Source: Pelobates cultripes | Lineage: Eukaryota > Chordata > Amphibia > Anura > Pelobatidae | Direction of reading: 5' to 3' | NCBI GenBank assembly: GCA_933207985.1 | Contig: OW240914.1 | Location: forward strand, 205,149,033-205,213,032 | DNA: 64,000 nucleotides | Shown here: piece after piece, positions 22,449 to 35,618 of the stretch | Numbering within the stretch: position 1 is the stretch's first letter | How the letters are laid out: every line of letters starts with the position of its first letter | Program-made: the position numbers and the translations under genes | The notes under the pieces: generated by a model | Told to the model about the DNA's origin: nothing | What the model saw: only the letters and a program-made list of their open reading frames with translations | The model's database searches: none

Positions 22449-23884
22449 GGGGGCGGGGCCTGACCGTGGAACAGAGAAGACGCTAACCACAGTAGCTCCT
22501 GCAAATCACAGCAAAAAAGCTGACTTCTCAATCAATCGAGCCAGAACGGCTACCCAGAGTGTGGTGATATCGGGGGATACATGTGGACACCAAATAAGCG
22601 ACATAACAAACCCCATTCACTCGAGGTGAGGCCTAGACGGATGGCGGGCACAGGAGAGACGGCCGCTCTTCTAATGCCACGACCGACCAAGCTTCACGCC
22701 TTGAGCCCCTGTTCCCCCCTCTCTGGACCGGTGGGGGTCATCCCAGTCTACCCCCACAAGATACCCCTGCAAAGCGGTGGGAAAGCGACCAATGTAACGA
22801 GACCTGAACTTGCCGCCATAAAACTCCCTAAAATGGTGGATACTGCACTGACTCAATGCAATATTCACCTCCTTCTGACAGCGGTTGATGGCTCGTTTAC
22901 AGCCTCCAGCGCACATACCACTGACTGACTGCACCTCACCACAAGGTACCCAGCAGAGGGCAGCAGGAGTTCCAGCAGGGTGCCCTCTCTACAGGGTTAA
23001 AAGCGGCAGACCGGGGCCTGAGGTCCGGAAGATACCAAGGAGAAGAACCCCACAACACCCTCATCAGCAACTTAAGCCCCGGAGGGGCAAGACTAGCCTG
23101 AACTGACCAGAAAAGTGACTGCGTTAAGACGGCGAACACAGCGCTGCCCCAGCCCCAGACAGGAGAACCCAGCTCAGCATTCAGGTGGGCAGTACACTCA
23201 CTGACAACCACACCTCCGCAAAGCACAGGGGCTCTGAGCTCCCGCACAACGGGAAAATGGCAAGGGCTGCGATGAACAACACTGAGAGGAAGCACCCAGC
23301 CCCAACAAGGCATCGGCTGACCCTACAGTGACTCAGACATAATGCCAGGCAAATTATCTTCTCTGATGACACCTACTTTCTCTTCTCTATTTTCTGTTCT
23401 CATATTTGATCGCACAAGGGATCACGGGGTGGGGAGGGGTCTCACTAATAGTTAAATCGTTCGAATGCTAACAGTAACTAGGTTCAGTCACACATGGAAG
23501 CAAGTTAAAGATTTAAAGATTTAACTAATTAACAATCCTCATGTCTGTTGTACCTATCTTAGACTAGTTAGCTGCATAGCATTATCCAGACTAGTCTTGC
23601 TATCAAAACTTATACCTCATCAAGTTACATCACAGTTCTCTTATAATGCCCACTACGACATGCACACTGATGTTAATACCTGTCACTCTGGTGACTTACA
23701 ATTAGATGTATGTACCTAGCTTGTTTATCCTCATACAAATATAAAAAATGTGCCAAGAACTCAATGCCATCTATGTGAAAATCCTGCATTACTGAGCGTG
23801 TACTATGCTGTTGTGGCATCATCAGCTTTTATGTTATGTTATCTCAAGCACAATAAAAAAAATAATAATAATAAAAAAAAAAAG
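22449..23884 (+). mobile_element. Internally deleted L1-like LINE with target duplication
   Basis: Starts GGGGGCGGGGCCTGACCGTG and runs through a GC-rich 5' region of about 0.9 kb that looks like LINE 5' UTR and the beginning of ORF1. It then passes straight into AT-rich sequence ending GCACAATAAAAAAAATAATA and poly-A. GAATATA is found directly before (22442-22448) and after (23885-23891) the element, as expected for target-primed insertion. ORF2 is missing, so this is a deleted derivative. The open frames in the 5' part are short fragments. Confidence 0.7.
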
Positions 23885-25271
23885 GAATATATTAAAAAAT
23901 CCAAAATGTTTAAATATTGTTCAAAATATGAAAGCAGCTCTGTCAGGGGAATTTGGATTAATTTATTTTTTTCTATGCTATCCCAAACCTGTTTGTCCTA
24001 CTATTCCCCAAACAATTTTTTTTGCACAGGTGCTACGTTCAGAAACCAGGCAGTGACTTGTTTTCACTGCCTTATTATGCCCTTCCTTCCACCTGATTTC
24101 TAATGTCGCAAATGTTGATTCTCACTGAGCATTCCCAGGAATCCAAAAGCATAGGCACGAGGCTTGAGGATGAACTGAGGACAGAGGATAAATTGCGATA
24201 TTTTAGACGAGGGACCCAAGGGGCATGTGAAAATAGGATTTGACAAATCTTGACAAAGGAAGAGGAAAAATATATAAGACAAACTAGTCCCTTTTTTGTT
24301 TTATATATTTTGCATGAAAAAGTTAAAAAAATAAGAAAATAAGAAGATATTCAGAGGAAGAAAATAGAAAACAAATTGGAGAACGGTAAGTTTAGTATGA
24401 CAAAGCCACCTAAAATCCTTTCAAAAGTTTATCCAAAAAGATTAAATAATTTGAAAAGCTTATTGAAAAAAATGAAATGGAGGCCTAAGTTCGGAGGAAA
24501 CATAGGATAATTAATTGTTTTACTTTTACTAATATTTTGCTCTATTATTAATTAGGACATAGAGATTCTGCCCATACCCCTTAAAGTTGCCCTAAAAAAA
24601 TAATCATAAACAATACATTTCAATTTTACATTTGTAGATTTAAAAATAAATGAATTGTTTGTATCAGTGGGATGTTGTTATCATGCTGAATTCTCAGAAT
24701 CTTATTGTCGATAAATATTTTTAAATGGTGCCTTTAAATTTATTCCCAAAGTTCACTTCTCACCTTGAACCACATTTTATTTTTAGTCCAAAAGACTGAA
24801 AGAACATTGGCAGACACTTCACTTGGAAGCTAGATTGTACATGTTTAAAATGATGTCATTACTGAGTGATTGTGCTCTCAGGAAGCGATTAGAGATGAAA
24901 TGTATGAAACATTTACAGATAAAGCAGAAATGAAGTCAAAACTTAGAGATCTGGATTAAGTTGCTGCCTAAAAAAACCATGTCTTTTCAAAGCTGGTGAC
25001 GTGTAGCTTTTTACATGAATAGTTTGCTTTTTTGTCCATCATTTCTACGAGATAGGTCTTACTACTTGTGGCAATGGTGCCAATAAAATTAAAGTAAGCA
25101 CCTGGAGCAAACTAGAGAAAGTAAATTGTGTATTCTATTTGCAGGAAGTATTCTTACTTTTATGAATTTGATTCTTACAATTACAGAGTGGTAAGACCTT
25201 CTCGCAAGACAAAATCTTTGTTATATACAGTATATATAAGGAATGCACTGTCTGGAATGCTGTTAGAATTA
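23885..25271. other. Probable intron sequence, nothing recognised
   Basis: AT-rich sequence with no terminal repeats or coding motifs that I can support. Confidence 0.4.
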
Positions 25272-25797
25272 CTTAAAAGAACACTTTAACTTTAAAAATA
25301 AATATATCTCTAATGTTAGTGTTCCTATGGTTTTTATTTTTGTCCTGTTCTCCGTAAAACAAAGAAAAAAGTAGCATTCTTACTCACCAGTAATCTAGCA
25401 CTATGCAGTCTCCGATGGGCAGCTGCTTCTCCTCTTCTGAGGTGATATATTACCTCTTGTTCAACCCAACGATTCCAATGCATTGGGGACCTACAGGCCA
25501 TGCATAGAAATTGCCACACTTAGCCAATCAGATGTGTCTCTAAAAGAAACACTGAATCCAGCGCTTCTTTATGAGAAGCATTGAAAGTGTTTAGTGATGA
25601 TGAATGTAAAGACTTTCAAGTCTTCATGAGAAAGTGCTTTGATTGACAGCCACTAGAAGCATTCTGAATGACAAGTGTTAATATTGCGCTTTCTCAAAAG
25701 ACATGTTTACATTTGTCAGTCTTCAGGGACAGGGTGTATGCAACAAAACTACTACATTAACATATAGTGGTTTTGGTGTTTAGATTGTCCCTTTAAA
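25272..25797. mobile_element. Diverged AAAGGACAC-family element
   Basis: The left end TTAAAAGAACACTTTAACTTT and the right end GATTGTCCCTTTAA are imperfect inverted ends of the same type as the 10-kb and 52-kb elements. The interior has AGCGCTTCTTTATGAGAAGC. The reverse frame at 25334-25519 is incidental. Confidence 0.55.
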
Positions 25798-26995
25798 GTA
25801 CACCAACCCAAAACCATCTTTGTTTATGCTTTTAGTGATAGGAAAGTCATTTTCTTCTGATACCACATTGCTTAAAATTGTTAAGTATATATAAAATATA
25901 TTTAATTAATGTAAGACATCATGTACCCTAGAAAGACCTAATGACATCAGAACACCACCACCACCCCAAACTCCAAAAACAAAGATATTGCTCAAGGGAC
26001 ACAACAATCAATTGTGATACCTTGAGCTCCCAGATTTGCATAGGATGATTAATGTAAAATAGCATCCCTAAAATCCTAAAACAAATCACAAATCCAAATT
26101 ATATATATGATTTATTAAGGCTTGAGGCCAAAATGTTGTATATATGATTTTGTTCTTCTGATCCCAATCACCTTCATTGCACCACACCGTGATGCCTTTG
26201 GATTATTGATTTTGATAATTCCAATTCAGTTAAAAGTAAGTGTCTATGTGAGATAGTTTTGTAATTTGCTATAATAAAATCATGTATGTCTAGTTTACTC
26301 TTCATAATTTTTAGGACATCTCATTTTGTTAAAATCTGATTTTCCTAACCCTAGGCATGAATAGGTTAAACACAGTCAGTAAAACTGAATCCCAGAAGTA
26401 CTCAGTATATTCTTGGCTGAATAACCTTTTTCCAGAATGATTGTATATTTTTCTAAGTGCTATAATCCCATGAAGTGGTTTACATAGAATTACCACTGTT
26501 TTGTAAACTAATACAACTATGAGAATACCCATATAAATTATAATAAAGTTAAGATTTTTAGGTTGATTCAACTTAGAACTTTCTCATTTATATATGCATT
26601 ATGGATGTTATTTATTAAAAAACTATTTATAAAATGAATTAACTAATATATGATATGTAAGTGGATGAAAAGCTTATTTGTATATATAAATAATAGTTGA
26701 GAAACAGATGTATATTTCCAACCAGGGCCTCAACTGAATTAAAAGCATTTCTTCACTTTTACAAGGACCCCAAAGTGCTCTCATCAATTACATTTATACT
26801 GTGGCTTGAGATTTCACCAGGGCATACACAAGACCGGGAATCCAGAGTGCTGGGACCGTGGATACATAAATATATCTTACATAAGATGCATTTGGAAATT
26901 TTCATAATTTTAAAATCATTTAGAAAGTTCATTAAATTGAGGCTGAGGTGTCTCACTTCTTCCTCTTGGTAGTGGGAGACAAAGCAGGGGCAAGT
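25798..26995. other. Probable intron sequence, nothing recognised
   Basis: AT-rich. The overlapping frames at 26697-26972 have no recognisable domain. Confidence 0.4.
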
Positions 26996-27062
26996 TCTTT
27001 AAGGGACACTGTAGACACTATACCCATTTAAGCTCAATGAATTGGTTGTAGTGCCTAGGCCA
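26996..27062 (+). mobile_element. Left end of an AAGGGACACT-family element
   Basis: TTTAAGGGACACTGTAGACA, followed by CTATACCCATTTAAGCTC and TTGTAGTGCCTAGG. This is the same opening as at 35691. It is interrupted by the hAT-like fragment at 27063. Confidence 0.55.
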
Positions 27063-27128
27063 GACATAGGCAACCTTTGGCACTCCAGATTTTGTGGACT
27101 AAATCCCCATAATGCTCTTACATCAATA
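27063..27128 (+). mobile_element. hAT-like MITE left-end fragment
   Basis: CATAGGCAACCTTTGGCACT, CCAGATTTTGTGGACTA and CCCCATAATGC are the usual succession of words in a hAT-derived MITE end. The right half is absent. Confidence 0.55.
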
Positions 27129-27149
27129 ATGCTGGAAAACTTTCTCCCT

Positions 27150-27600
27150 GCACCTAGCAATGCTGCGCAACACCAGACTGATACTGGGAGGTGATTGCAA
27201 CGCGATCCACTTCCTAACACTAGAAAGAACCACCACAACTCAAGGTCAGCCATGACCCTTCAAAAACGATGCCCTCTTCACACAGTTCCTCACATTACAC
27301 AACCTCATCGACATCTGGAGAGCCCAGAACCCCTCCATGAAAGATTTCATTTTCTATTCCCACTCACATACGACATATTCACGGATAGACCAATTCTTAA
27401 TTTCCCCCAACGTCATGTCACAGGTCTCAAAGACCGAAATCGGCTCAACAGCGTGGTCGGATCACGTGGACGTAATGCTAACCTTAACCATTTAAAGCCT
27501 CACGCGACAGTGGACATGGAAGCTGAACCCCCTATTGCTACACAACACGGATGTGGTCGACACGATCACCAAAAACCTAAAAGAGTATCCACTTATTTAT
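27150..27600 (+). pseudogene. L1-like LINE endonuclease fragment
   Basis: The C-terminal half of an L1-clade APE endonuclease, in shifting frames: RLILGGDCNAI (about 27175-27203), KDFIFYSHSHTTYSRIDQFL (about 27340-27399), then TEIGSTAWSDHVDVMLTL (about 27434-27487) and the linker KLNPLLL. It lacks the N-terminal endonuclease part and all of the reverse transcriptase. The 177-codon frame at 27195-27728 is largely the wrong reading frame over this fossil. Confidence 0.8.
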
Positions 27601-28790
27601 TCAGCTTTGCTATTTTAATCTTAATTTGCTATACCCTGTCATATTTGAACAACTCTAAAATAGGTTTTCTCGTGAGATCCTATGGAAGGAGAGCAGTAAC
27701 AATTTTGTCCTGTTCTTATGATGGGTAGGAGATTTTGCCACCCTCAAAAAAATCAGTTAGTGATGTCCACAAATTACACCTTTTATGATTCAACTAAGAT
27801 TCAATATGAACAAAAAAGCAATATTAACAAAAACATAATGAGCTAATAAAGCATTTTGCAACATAAACCATGTTAAATTTAAGAGTGTAGAAAATTACAA
27901 TATTTTTTAAAATCAGGCATTATGCAAACTAAAGATTGCCAATGACTCCTAGGTTTAAACTATATAATTGAATTAGTAATTTTTTTAAATCTATTTGTAT
28001 TTACAACATGTTATGACTTAAAAATATGCATTCTCGTAGAATTCTACCAAATATACTGATTGCATATTACAACACAAATTAAAGGAAGATTAAGCTTTTA
28101 CATACATTCTCTACTTTTTCTCTACTATATTTTACACATTGAGTGCAGGACGATGTTCCAAATATGAAAATGATTTACCAGAATGGACAATAAATTGTAT
28201 GCTATGTGTGTGATTGCAAGACGCCAAACATCCTTAAAGTTCCCTTGTGTGCTGAAACTTGGCTAACATCTTCCACTAAAAAGGCACATTGAACTGAAAG
28301 AGCTACTATCTGTGCTGAAAGTTTTCTGTTTGCAACACATGGTAGAACAATACATCACACATTACAGCAAGTGACAGTTTGTAGAGAATACCTTTAATAA
28401 CATAGTAAAAACTTAGTTCACAGTTCAGCAAGAATTTTCTGGTAATTCTATTCGTTTGCGGAAATTAGAGAAATAATGAACCTGTGTTACAGCCTGCCAA
28501 CTATAGAAATTATTTGACTGCAGATTTATGGTTTGTCAGGGTCACATATGTCCAAGCTACAGACACCTTCCTGGAGGTCAGCTAAAAACACACTGACAGA
28601 GATAAAATGCAGAACTTTCTCAAATCTTGTTTTTATTTCTATTGGAAACAAAGTTGAACTCTTATTGAGGTAACAGATATATTTTGGGGGGAAAGTATTC
28701 TACTACATGCCATACATAGTGTTATACTAACTAATTAGATATAAGAGCCTCCCAGAAGTAGTAACAAAAGCAGTTTTAACTTACTTAATT
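27601..28790. other. Probable intron sequence, nothing recognised
   Basis: AT-rich with no visible repeat ends. No coding motif was found. Confidence 0.4.
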
Positions 28791-29240
28791 TCCCCTGTCA
28801 TGCCTCACTCGGTGCAGCCTCCCACCTCCCTGGCTGAGATCCCCAATCCTGATGATCTCAGCTAATCCAATGCATCCCTATAGCGAAGCACTGGTAGGCT
28901 AGTACACATTTTTGGCAAACTGCCATACTACACCGTACAGCATCTTCTCATTGAGATGCACGGACTCAAAGCATATCTATGGAGAGCGTTCAGCATCTCC
29001 ATGGAGAGCGTGGAGACACTGTATCTTTGGTTGGAGTAATCCTTTAACTACTTTGCAGGATCAAAACCAGGAAGTATATCTATTAGCTGTCCAAGTGACA
29101 GCCACTAGTTGCGGGCCTTAGCAGCAGTGTAAACTCTGTCTCAGAAAAGTTAGTGTTTACACTACTGAGACTTTAGGAGCAGGCTGTTTGTCACCAGTAC
29201 CACTATGTTAAGCTGTAGTAGTTCTCCTTACTACTGGATA
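28791..29240. mobile_element. Degenerate pieces of the AAAGGACAC family
   Basis: Contains CTCAGCTAATCCAATGCATCC and TCTCCATGGAGAGCGTGGAG and ends GGAGTAATCCTTTAAC. An opposite-oriented block with AGTGTTTACACTACTGAG follows. The similarity to the 10-kb and 52-kb elements is patchy. Confidence 0.4.
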
Positions 29241-29249
29241 TCCTGGAAT

Positions 29250-29880
29250 TCATTGAAAAGCTGGGAAAATAAGTAAACCTGTTTCGGAAGCTGAAAGCCA
29301 GAATAAGCTAATTATTCATCTGCCACTGAAGTCAGAGCCAGCTTTATGTGGCTCTACATACTGTGAGTGACCCAATACCTTTGAATGACCAATGTTTTTT
29401 ACACAACAGTATTACACTATGTATGTGTTTTTATTGTAGGTCAATCAGGAGGTGTCTCACTTACATTAAGTATACAAATATTTTCTTTAAATCTTATGTG
29501 CACCCCCCGTATATCTTTCTCCTTATCACTTTATATCTGAGTGCCATTTAGTGATTTTGGGCACTGGGGGTAGTTGCGTATTTTCTGGCTCTCTAGCGCC
29601 AATCCACCATTTCTGTGTTGTTTTTTATTCTGTAGTAGTTATGTTGCCTATAATGTCGCTTTAAAGTGGTTATGAAGAAAAACACAGGGCGAGCTTATAG
29701 TTATACAGTACACTGTCAGTTGTTAATCTTCTATTTATGTTCCTGAATTACCTGCCTGTTAAACTCACAAATGACACCCATAAGACCTCCTAAATTATAT
29801 AAATAACCTACAATAAGAAACACATACAAATTTATCATCGTATTATGGGACATTGGTATATGAGGTCTTAGTGGTAGAGT
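29250..29880. other. Spacer with retroposon-tail look
   Basis: GACCCAATACCTTTGAATGACC near 29370 resembles GTGACCCAATACCTCCACAATAG at 46513-46535, suggesting a second piece of the 46-kb retroelement family. No gene is seen. Confidence 0.4.
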
Positions 29881-29929
29881 GATAAAAGGACTTCTCCAAC
29901 TAAAAGCCAGTGTTTAATAAAACACTGGT

Positions 29930-30310
29930 TTTCATTATGGTAACCCTTATTGAGCTGACCCCCCCCCAACCAAAAACCAAATAAAGAATAAAGATAAAAC
30001 TGAAATCAATCACCCTTACTGGAGGAGGATGATGGTCAGGGAGGGTTTGCTAAGGTGAGGACATGCGGGGGAACATACCGCTATTGGCTGCCTTGTATTA
30101 GCATTCACAATATGTCAAATTTGCATGATTTATGCTGGCTACCTGGAACTCTTGTTCCAGACTGGCAAATGACACCCCTGTCATGCAGCCATAGGTGAAG
30201 TTACACATTTGTGCAGCACAGTAGCACTAAACTCTGCATGTACAGTATTTCACACATAAAGACTTTAAACACCATGACTACTTCAAATCAATGAAGCAGT
30301 CAAGCACTTA
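29930..30310 (+). repeat. Dispersed repeat, copy A of a nearby pair
   Basis: Shares an ordered set of words with 30790-31130: GAGGACATG, ATTGGCTG, GAAGTTACAC or GGAGTTACAC, TAAACTCTG, CACCATGACTACTTCAAAT or CACCATAATCACTTCAAAT, and TGAA. It is a diverged dispersed element in the same orientation. Confidence 0.6.
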
Positions 30311-30789
30311 AGTAAGTATGCTTTTTTCCTTTTGTTTGCTCTTGTATTTGTTTTACCTGTGCTTGTGTTTATATAAACTACATTGTGTACCAAAGAAATT
30401 AACAAGGAGGTAAATTTTTAATGCTTTTAGAGTAAAAAAAAAACTGTATGAATAAAAGATATTTCTGAAAGCTTAACAAAGCAATAATTACAGTATACTG
30501 AAATTACTTGAACAGATGATTTTAAATTAGTTTAGAAGATTGTGAATTATTTGAAATGTGAAAACCAGTCTTTGTAGAGTCCATTGTCTGAGAGAACTGT
30601 ATGAATAATTACAAGGCTTTGGGAGTTGAATAGAAGTTTAGAAGACATTAAGTAGGAAGAAAAGCACATTTAAGCCAGATACTGTAAGCTATCAGAGATG
30701 TAAACCCATTGTGCTGTTAAATCTTGGTTAGAAACCATCAGTTACTTAATGGGTTTCAACCTTGCTGTGGTTGTCAGTCCCCCAGTGGA

Positions 30790-31130
30790 AAATTAAATAA
30801 ATAGAATTTTGCCTGTGCTGAGGCAAAGTGCTTCCTGCCACCAGATCCTCCATGGCTGAGTGAGGACAGGGAAGGAGGCTGAGGGGAGGACATGAGCAGC
30901 ATAGAGGAGGGGGTATGATACCATTGGCTGTCTAGCACCAGCATGCTATATGCAGTATTCTCATTAGCCTCCCTGAGCTAATGTGGCCATAATGACACCG
31001 TTGGAAGTGGAGTTACACCTCCAAAAACAGAGGGTTAAACTCTGAATCGCTGCACATACTCACTCAAGGCACCATAATCACTTCAAATAACTGAATAGGT
31101 CATGGTGCTCTGAGTAACCCTTTACCGCTT
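30790..31130 (+). repeat. Dispersed repeat, copy B
   Basis: Partner of 29930-30310 (see there). The right end ends near GAGTAACCCTTTACC, reminiscent of the CCTTTA-ending inverted-repeat family. Confidence 0.6.
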
Positions 31131-31185
31131 GTGAAACTGTTTTTGTATTGTAATTTGTATTATGAGAAGTTCATAAATAGACAGA

Positions 31186-31265
31186 TTAACCCCTTAAGGA
31201 CCAAACTTCTGGAATAAAAGGGAATCATGACATCTCACACATGTCATGTATCCTTAAGGGGTTAA
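31186..31265 (+). mobile_element. 80-bp TTAA-flanked MITE, copy 2
   Basis: Complete, from TTAACCCCTTAAGGACCAAA to ATCCTTAAGGGGTTAA, with the central GGAATAAAAGGGAATCATG. Both TTAA flanks are intact. Confidence 0.88.
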
Positions 31266-31603
31266 TATAAATGCCTTTACCTATTCCACACTTATTAGTA
31301 GGGCATAATTTGAGATTTGATGCTGAATTTGGTTTGTTAGATACTACACAGTAAGGGTTAATTTAATATCGTGCTGCTATTTGTTACTGGTCAATCACTA
31401 CTTTCCAAAAATACCTGTCCCTACATTTAGAGAGTAGCTGTTGCTTACCGACTTACAGATTTCAGGAGTAGTGACAGGAATCTCTGGCTGCCACTACTGG
31501 AAGCCACTAAGTAGCAGCCAATGGCTCATTTTTTCTCTATGGGAGCCTCTACACTCTACTTAGCAACTTGTTTCTTACTGGTTTACAACCCTGTTGCTAC
31601 TGT

Positions 31604-32032
31604 TTAAAGGAGCATTATAGTGCCAGGAAAACAAACTCATTTTCCTGGCACTATAGGGTCATTAGGTCCCACCCTCAGGGCCCTCCTCCTGCTGGGCTGA
31701 AGGGGTTAAAACCCCTTTGGCCACTTACCTTTCTCCAGCGCCAGGCTCCCTCTGTGCTGGAGAAATCTCCACCCCCTGCTGACGTCAGATCCAAATGCAC
31801 ATGCGCAGCAAGAGCCGCGCGCGCATTAAAACAGCCCATATGAAAGCATTACTCAATGCTTTCCTATGGACGTCCAGCGTCTTCTCACTTATTATTATTA
31901 TTATTATCAGTGAGACAGCCACTAGGGGCTGGATTAACCCTCAGCTGCAGGGTAAAAAAAAACTAGAGGGACCTGGCACCCAGACCACTTCATTGAGCTG
32001 AAGTAGTTTGGGTGCCTATAGTGGTCCTTTAA
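31604..32032 (+). mobile_element. AAAGGAGCATTATAG terminal-repeat element, 0.43 kb
   Basis: Starts TTAAAGGAGCATTATAGTGC and ends TGCCTATAGTGGTCCTTTAA. CCAGGAAAACAAACTCATTT with TTTTCCTGGCACTATAGGG forms a terminal hairpin. The interior has an ATT microsatellite (about 31889-31907). The open frames inside lack domains. Confidence 0.8.
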
Positions 32033-32289
32033 CAATGGCCCTGCACTAGTCTTTGGTCTAAGAAAGAGAGGTGAATAACAGCAAAAATTCCTATACATTT
32101 TACTGAAAAACAAAATATTGTTCCAACCCAGCTGCTACGTTTTATTGGCCAGACATTACTTTCAACATTGAATGAAATATGCATGGTAATGTGTGCCATT
32201 ATTAGCGACAGGCTACAAAAAATTTGCCAAAAGCTTGGAAAGCTGGTAGTAATTTACTGCCACTACAAGCTACCTTCTGTTGTTTATGT

Positions 32290-32988
32290 AAAATTATATT
32301 CTCGGGATGAGAATATAATTTTGCCTCTTTATAAGTCACTGGAAGACCACATCTTGAATATGTTGTGCACTTTTGGGCACCTGTTCTACAGAAGGATATT
32401 ATGGCACTAGAAAAAAATGAAGAAGCAAGCCACAAGATTAATAAAAAGAAAAGAAAGGTTAACAAATTTAAACCTTTTTAATATAGAAAAAACATTGCCC
32501 TTAGAGGGGATATGATAACATTATCCAAATATATCCGGGGCCAATACAAACCATTGTCTGGAAATCTATTCACAAACCGGACTTTGCATTTAGACTGGAA
32601 GAAAGAAGATTTTGCCTAAGACAAAGAAAAGTGTTTTTTTTTTACAGTAAGAACAATAAGGATGTGGAATTCTGTGCCTGAAGAAGTGGTTTTATAAGAG
32701 TCCTTACAGATGTTTAAACAGAAACTAGATGCATACTTACATAAGAAGAATATTAAATTATATAATTTTTCGACTCTAGGGTAATAGCTTCTTGATCCAA
32801 GGATAAATCTGACTGCCATTCTTGGGTCAAGGGGGAATTTTTGTCCTAGTGTGTTGCAAGATTGGAACTGCTTTAAACTGTCTTTTTTTTGTTTGCTTTC
32901 TTTTGGATCAACAGCAAAAAACTAATGTGAGGAAAGCTGAACTTGATGGACACATGTCTCTTTTCATGTAACTATATAACTATGTAAC
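32290..32988 (+). pseudogene. CR1-like LINE 3' end (truncated)
   Basis: Begins in the end of the reverse-transcriptase C-terminal region (GATGAGAATATAATTTTGCC, then the stretch that encodes the LYKSL..HLEY words in the 58.5-kb copy). It continues through the 3' region (RGDMITLSKYIRGQYKPL-like) and ends in TGTAACTATATAACTATGTAAC. The family's characteristic 3' UTR words are present: GAACTTGATGGACACATGTC and GGATCAACAGCAAAAAAC. Stops and a 5' truncation make it dead. It provides the empty site used to date the MITE at 61527. Confidence 0.85.
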
Positions 32989-35456
32989 AGCTTGCAATTG
33001 TTATTTACCAACCAGATTGTATATAAGCCCAGTTTATGCTTCATGAACTTTATTACAATAAGAGAAAAAGAAGGGGCGTATAGGACTATGAGGCAATCAC
33101 TGATGAAGAAGAACATAGCATACAGTTTTAGTTCTAATAGAACTATGGACTTTCATAAACTTGAGAGAACATCCAACCATGAGAAGCATCTTACATCATG
33201 TTATTAGTTGCTACTTTATAAACAACCATTTTCAGACTGCATTTTCAGGCAAATTAATTGACATTGGAATGTTTTGTGTCCTACACCATTATGGATACAT
33301 TAGACATTGCTAAGATAAATAATAAATGTTTCCCTGAATGGAAAATAGTATATAATTATACTGTTTTAATTGCAGCATAGCACTGCAGTAAATCATGCGT
33401 GTGCAGCCACATATCCAATTACACAATAGTGTCTGGTAATATTGAGCAGCAATTTGTTGTTTGGATAATAATTATATTTTTGCCATTTAAAAATGTTATC
33501 AGTCCAGTTAGAGTCCTCTTTGTGACAGAGGGAAAGTATAAATCATTATTTATTTTATAGAAAAAAAAAAAAACATGACTTGAAGGTTGAAATGCTCTGT
33601 GTAGGTGAAATCAATTATCATTAGATAATCTCTTATAAGCTGCCAAAACTTTTATTAGGCATAATTTAATAATCATCAATGATGAGTGACATAATCATAT
33701 AACTCGGGTAATACCTCTATATTGAAGTGCACTCAAATGGCCATTGTTTCTGCTGGGTAAAAGGTCCAGACCAGCAGAAATACTAATATGTTTGTTGAAT
33801 GTAATACGCAGCTCTTATTTAGATCCAAGTGAAAATTCACATCACAGGACTAAACATTGGTGGTGAAGTGTCAGTGGGCAGAATCCAAAGGGCCTAATGT
33901 GTTTTGCTCCTGAAATGGTGCTAATTAGTTTTTGGTCATATATCTCTAATATTACAGATAATTAATATAAGTGTTTAACGTAGAAATTTAATAAACATCA
34001 GGCAGGTTGCAGCTACACATCTTTATGCAAATACAATAAAATTAGAATAATAAAGAATATTTCAAGAAAACAAATTGCAATAAAAAAGGAAATGTTTTCA
34101 GTAAGGTATGATCCTTTCTTCTCTCATTTACTCCTCATATGGTCTGGTCTACAGGCAAACTCAGAAGTGTTTACCAGGAGGGATGAATGAAAATAAAAAG
34201 TATGCCCCAGGCTATATATTATTTGATTTTATGAATCACCCAACTGTGAAGGTTTGTGTTGACTCTGCCTGGAACCAAAGTGACTCTGAGGACTGAGTAG
34301 GTAATTCAATTAGAGAAATAGCAAATATAGCTATTCAATCCCTTTGTTGTACAACTGAAACACTGATCGAGTCTCAGCATTCTCTCGTAAAACACACAAT
34401 GGAATTCATGTTTTTATGACCAATTCCCGTCAAATAATATATCATCTTTACTTCAATGGCGTGATTAAAATAGTTTTTAAATGACTGACTTACAAACCAT
34501 TTGTACTTAATTCTATTTGTCCTGCTTTTCATTTTTCCTTTCTAAATTTGCATCTAAAGTTTTAAGCTAAACTAAGGAATCAAGAAAAAATCATGTTCTT
34601 ATTTTAGAGGAGAAATAAATTCTTAAGAGTGTTATAAAACCTTTTGCTAAACTATAGTATTGTTGTACCTATAATTCTTACCAGTAGACAGTTTGGGGTC
34701 TATTTAGTAAACAACAAGCTGTGATCACTCGACTCAAGCCATTACAAAACACTATTCAGTGAATATTTTTAACTAAAAAAAATACATGATTGAGTGAAAG
34801 TTCCCCATGCTCTTTTATAAATGACATTGTATTTTGTTCTATGAATTGTTATGTGTAACGATGATCTATAAATGTGTCTTGCCTCACCACAGATTCTTCT
34901 TTTCCCATGAGAATAAATGCCTGTCTTCAGATTTTCTTCAAAAACATGGGTTCATTCTTTTCTCCAGACCCTGATTTTCCTCCAGGAATAACCTGCAAAT
35001 GTACAATATAGTCCTAGTAATTTGTTTAGAAATGTTGGCTAGCCTTAGAAAAGATTTATTTATTTTATTTAATCCAAGACATTGCTCTAAGCATTTGTTT
35101 GGCGGGGTGTTACAATTATTTTGATACTTCCCTTAAATTTTAATAACGGCTGCTGTCAACATATTACATGTAGGGCGCACCCAAGTCAAAACTAATATAT
35201 TTATATATATTTTTTTTAAAAACCATTTTATTTTTTGTAAAGTATATATACCGCTAGAATATTGAACTGCACATGAATAGCTTTTAGAAATATAGTTGTT
35301 TATAAATGCACTCATTTGTATATAACGTGTTCATCACTTTAATCTCAAATGTTCTATTATTTTCATTATTAGATTTTGATTTCCCAAGGACCATTGCCAA
35401 GTTCCTACAGATGCATTACATCTTATCACAGTTAATTGTTCTAATACACTCTCATT
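32989..35456. other. Probable intron sequence, little recognised
   Basis: AT-rich. 34692-34790 (GGGGTCTATTTAGTAAACAA, TATTCAGTGAATA) is a faint trace of the 6098-6527 type MITE. No gene is seen. Confidence 0.4.
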
Positions 35457-35618
35457 GTTATTTACTAAAGTGAGAATTTAAAGTGGATTCAAAGTGAATT
35501 TCAAACTTAAGGCCAGAGTAGCTTAAGTTAAAGCATAGTTGACTTAAATAATGTTTCCTTTTTAGCTATTTTGACTTTGAAATTGAAATTCACATGAATT
35601 GTCACTTAATGAAATAAC
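35457..35618. mobile_element. GGTTATTCACTAAAGTG-family MITE, diverged copy
   Basis: Left GTTATTTACTAAAGTGAGAA, right TTCACATGAATTGTCACTTAATGAAATAACC, with inner AAGGCCAGAGTAGC and AGCTATTTTGACTTTGAAAT. A palindromic element without coding capacity. Confidence 0.65.

Noticed and set aside
22581..23313. Frames of 115-125 codons on both strands in GC-rich sequence
   Set aside because: They fall in the 5' region of an L1-like element and have no host-gene similarity or splice structure.
27195..27728. 177-codon frame
   Set aside because: The L1 endonuclease signature is in other frames across the same bases; this frame is a shadow.
32289..32323. Hairpin AAAATTATATTCTC with GAGAATATAATTTT
   Set aside because: The right arm is ordinary CR1 coding sequence, and the left arm match is short and AT-rich. 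Probably coincidence at the truncation point.
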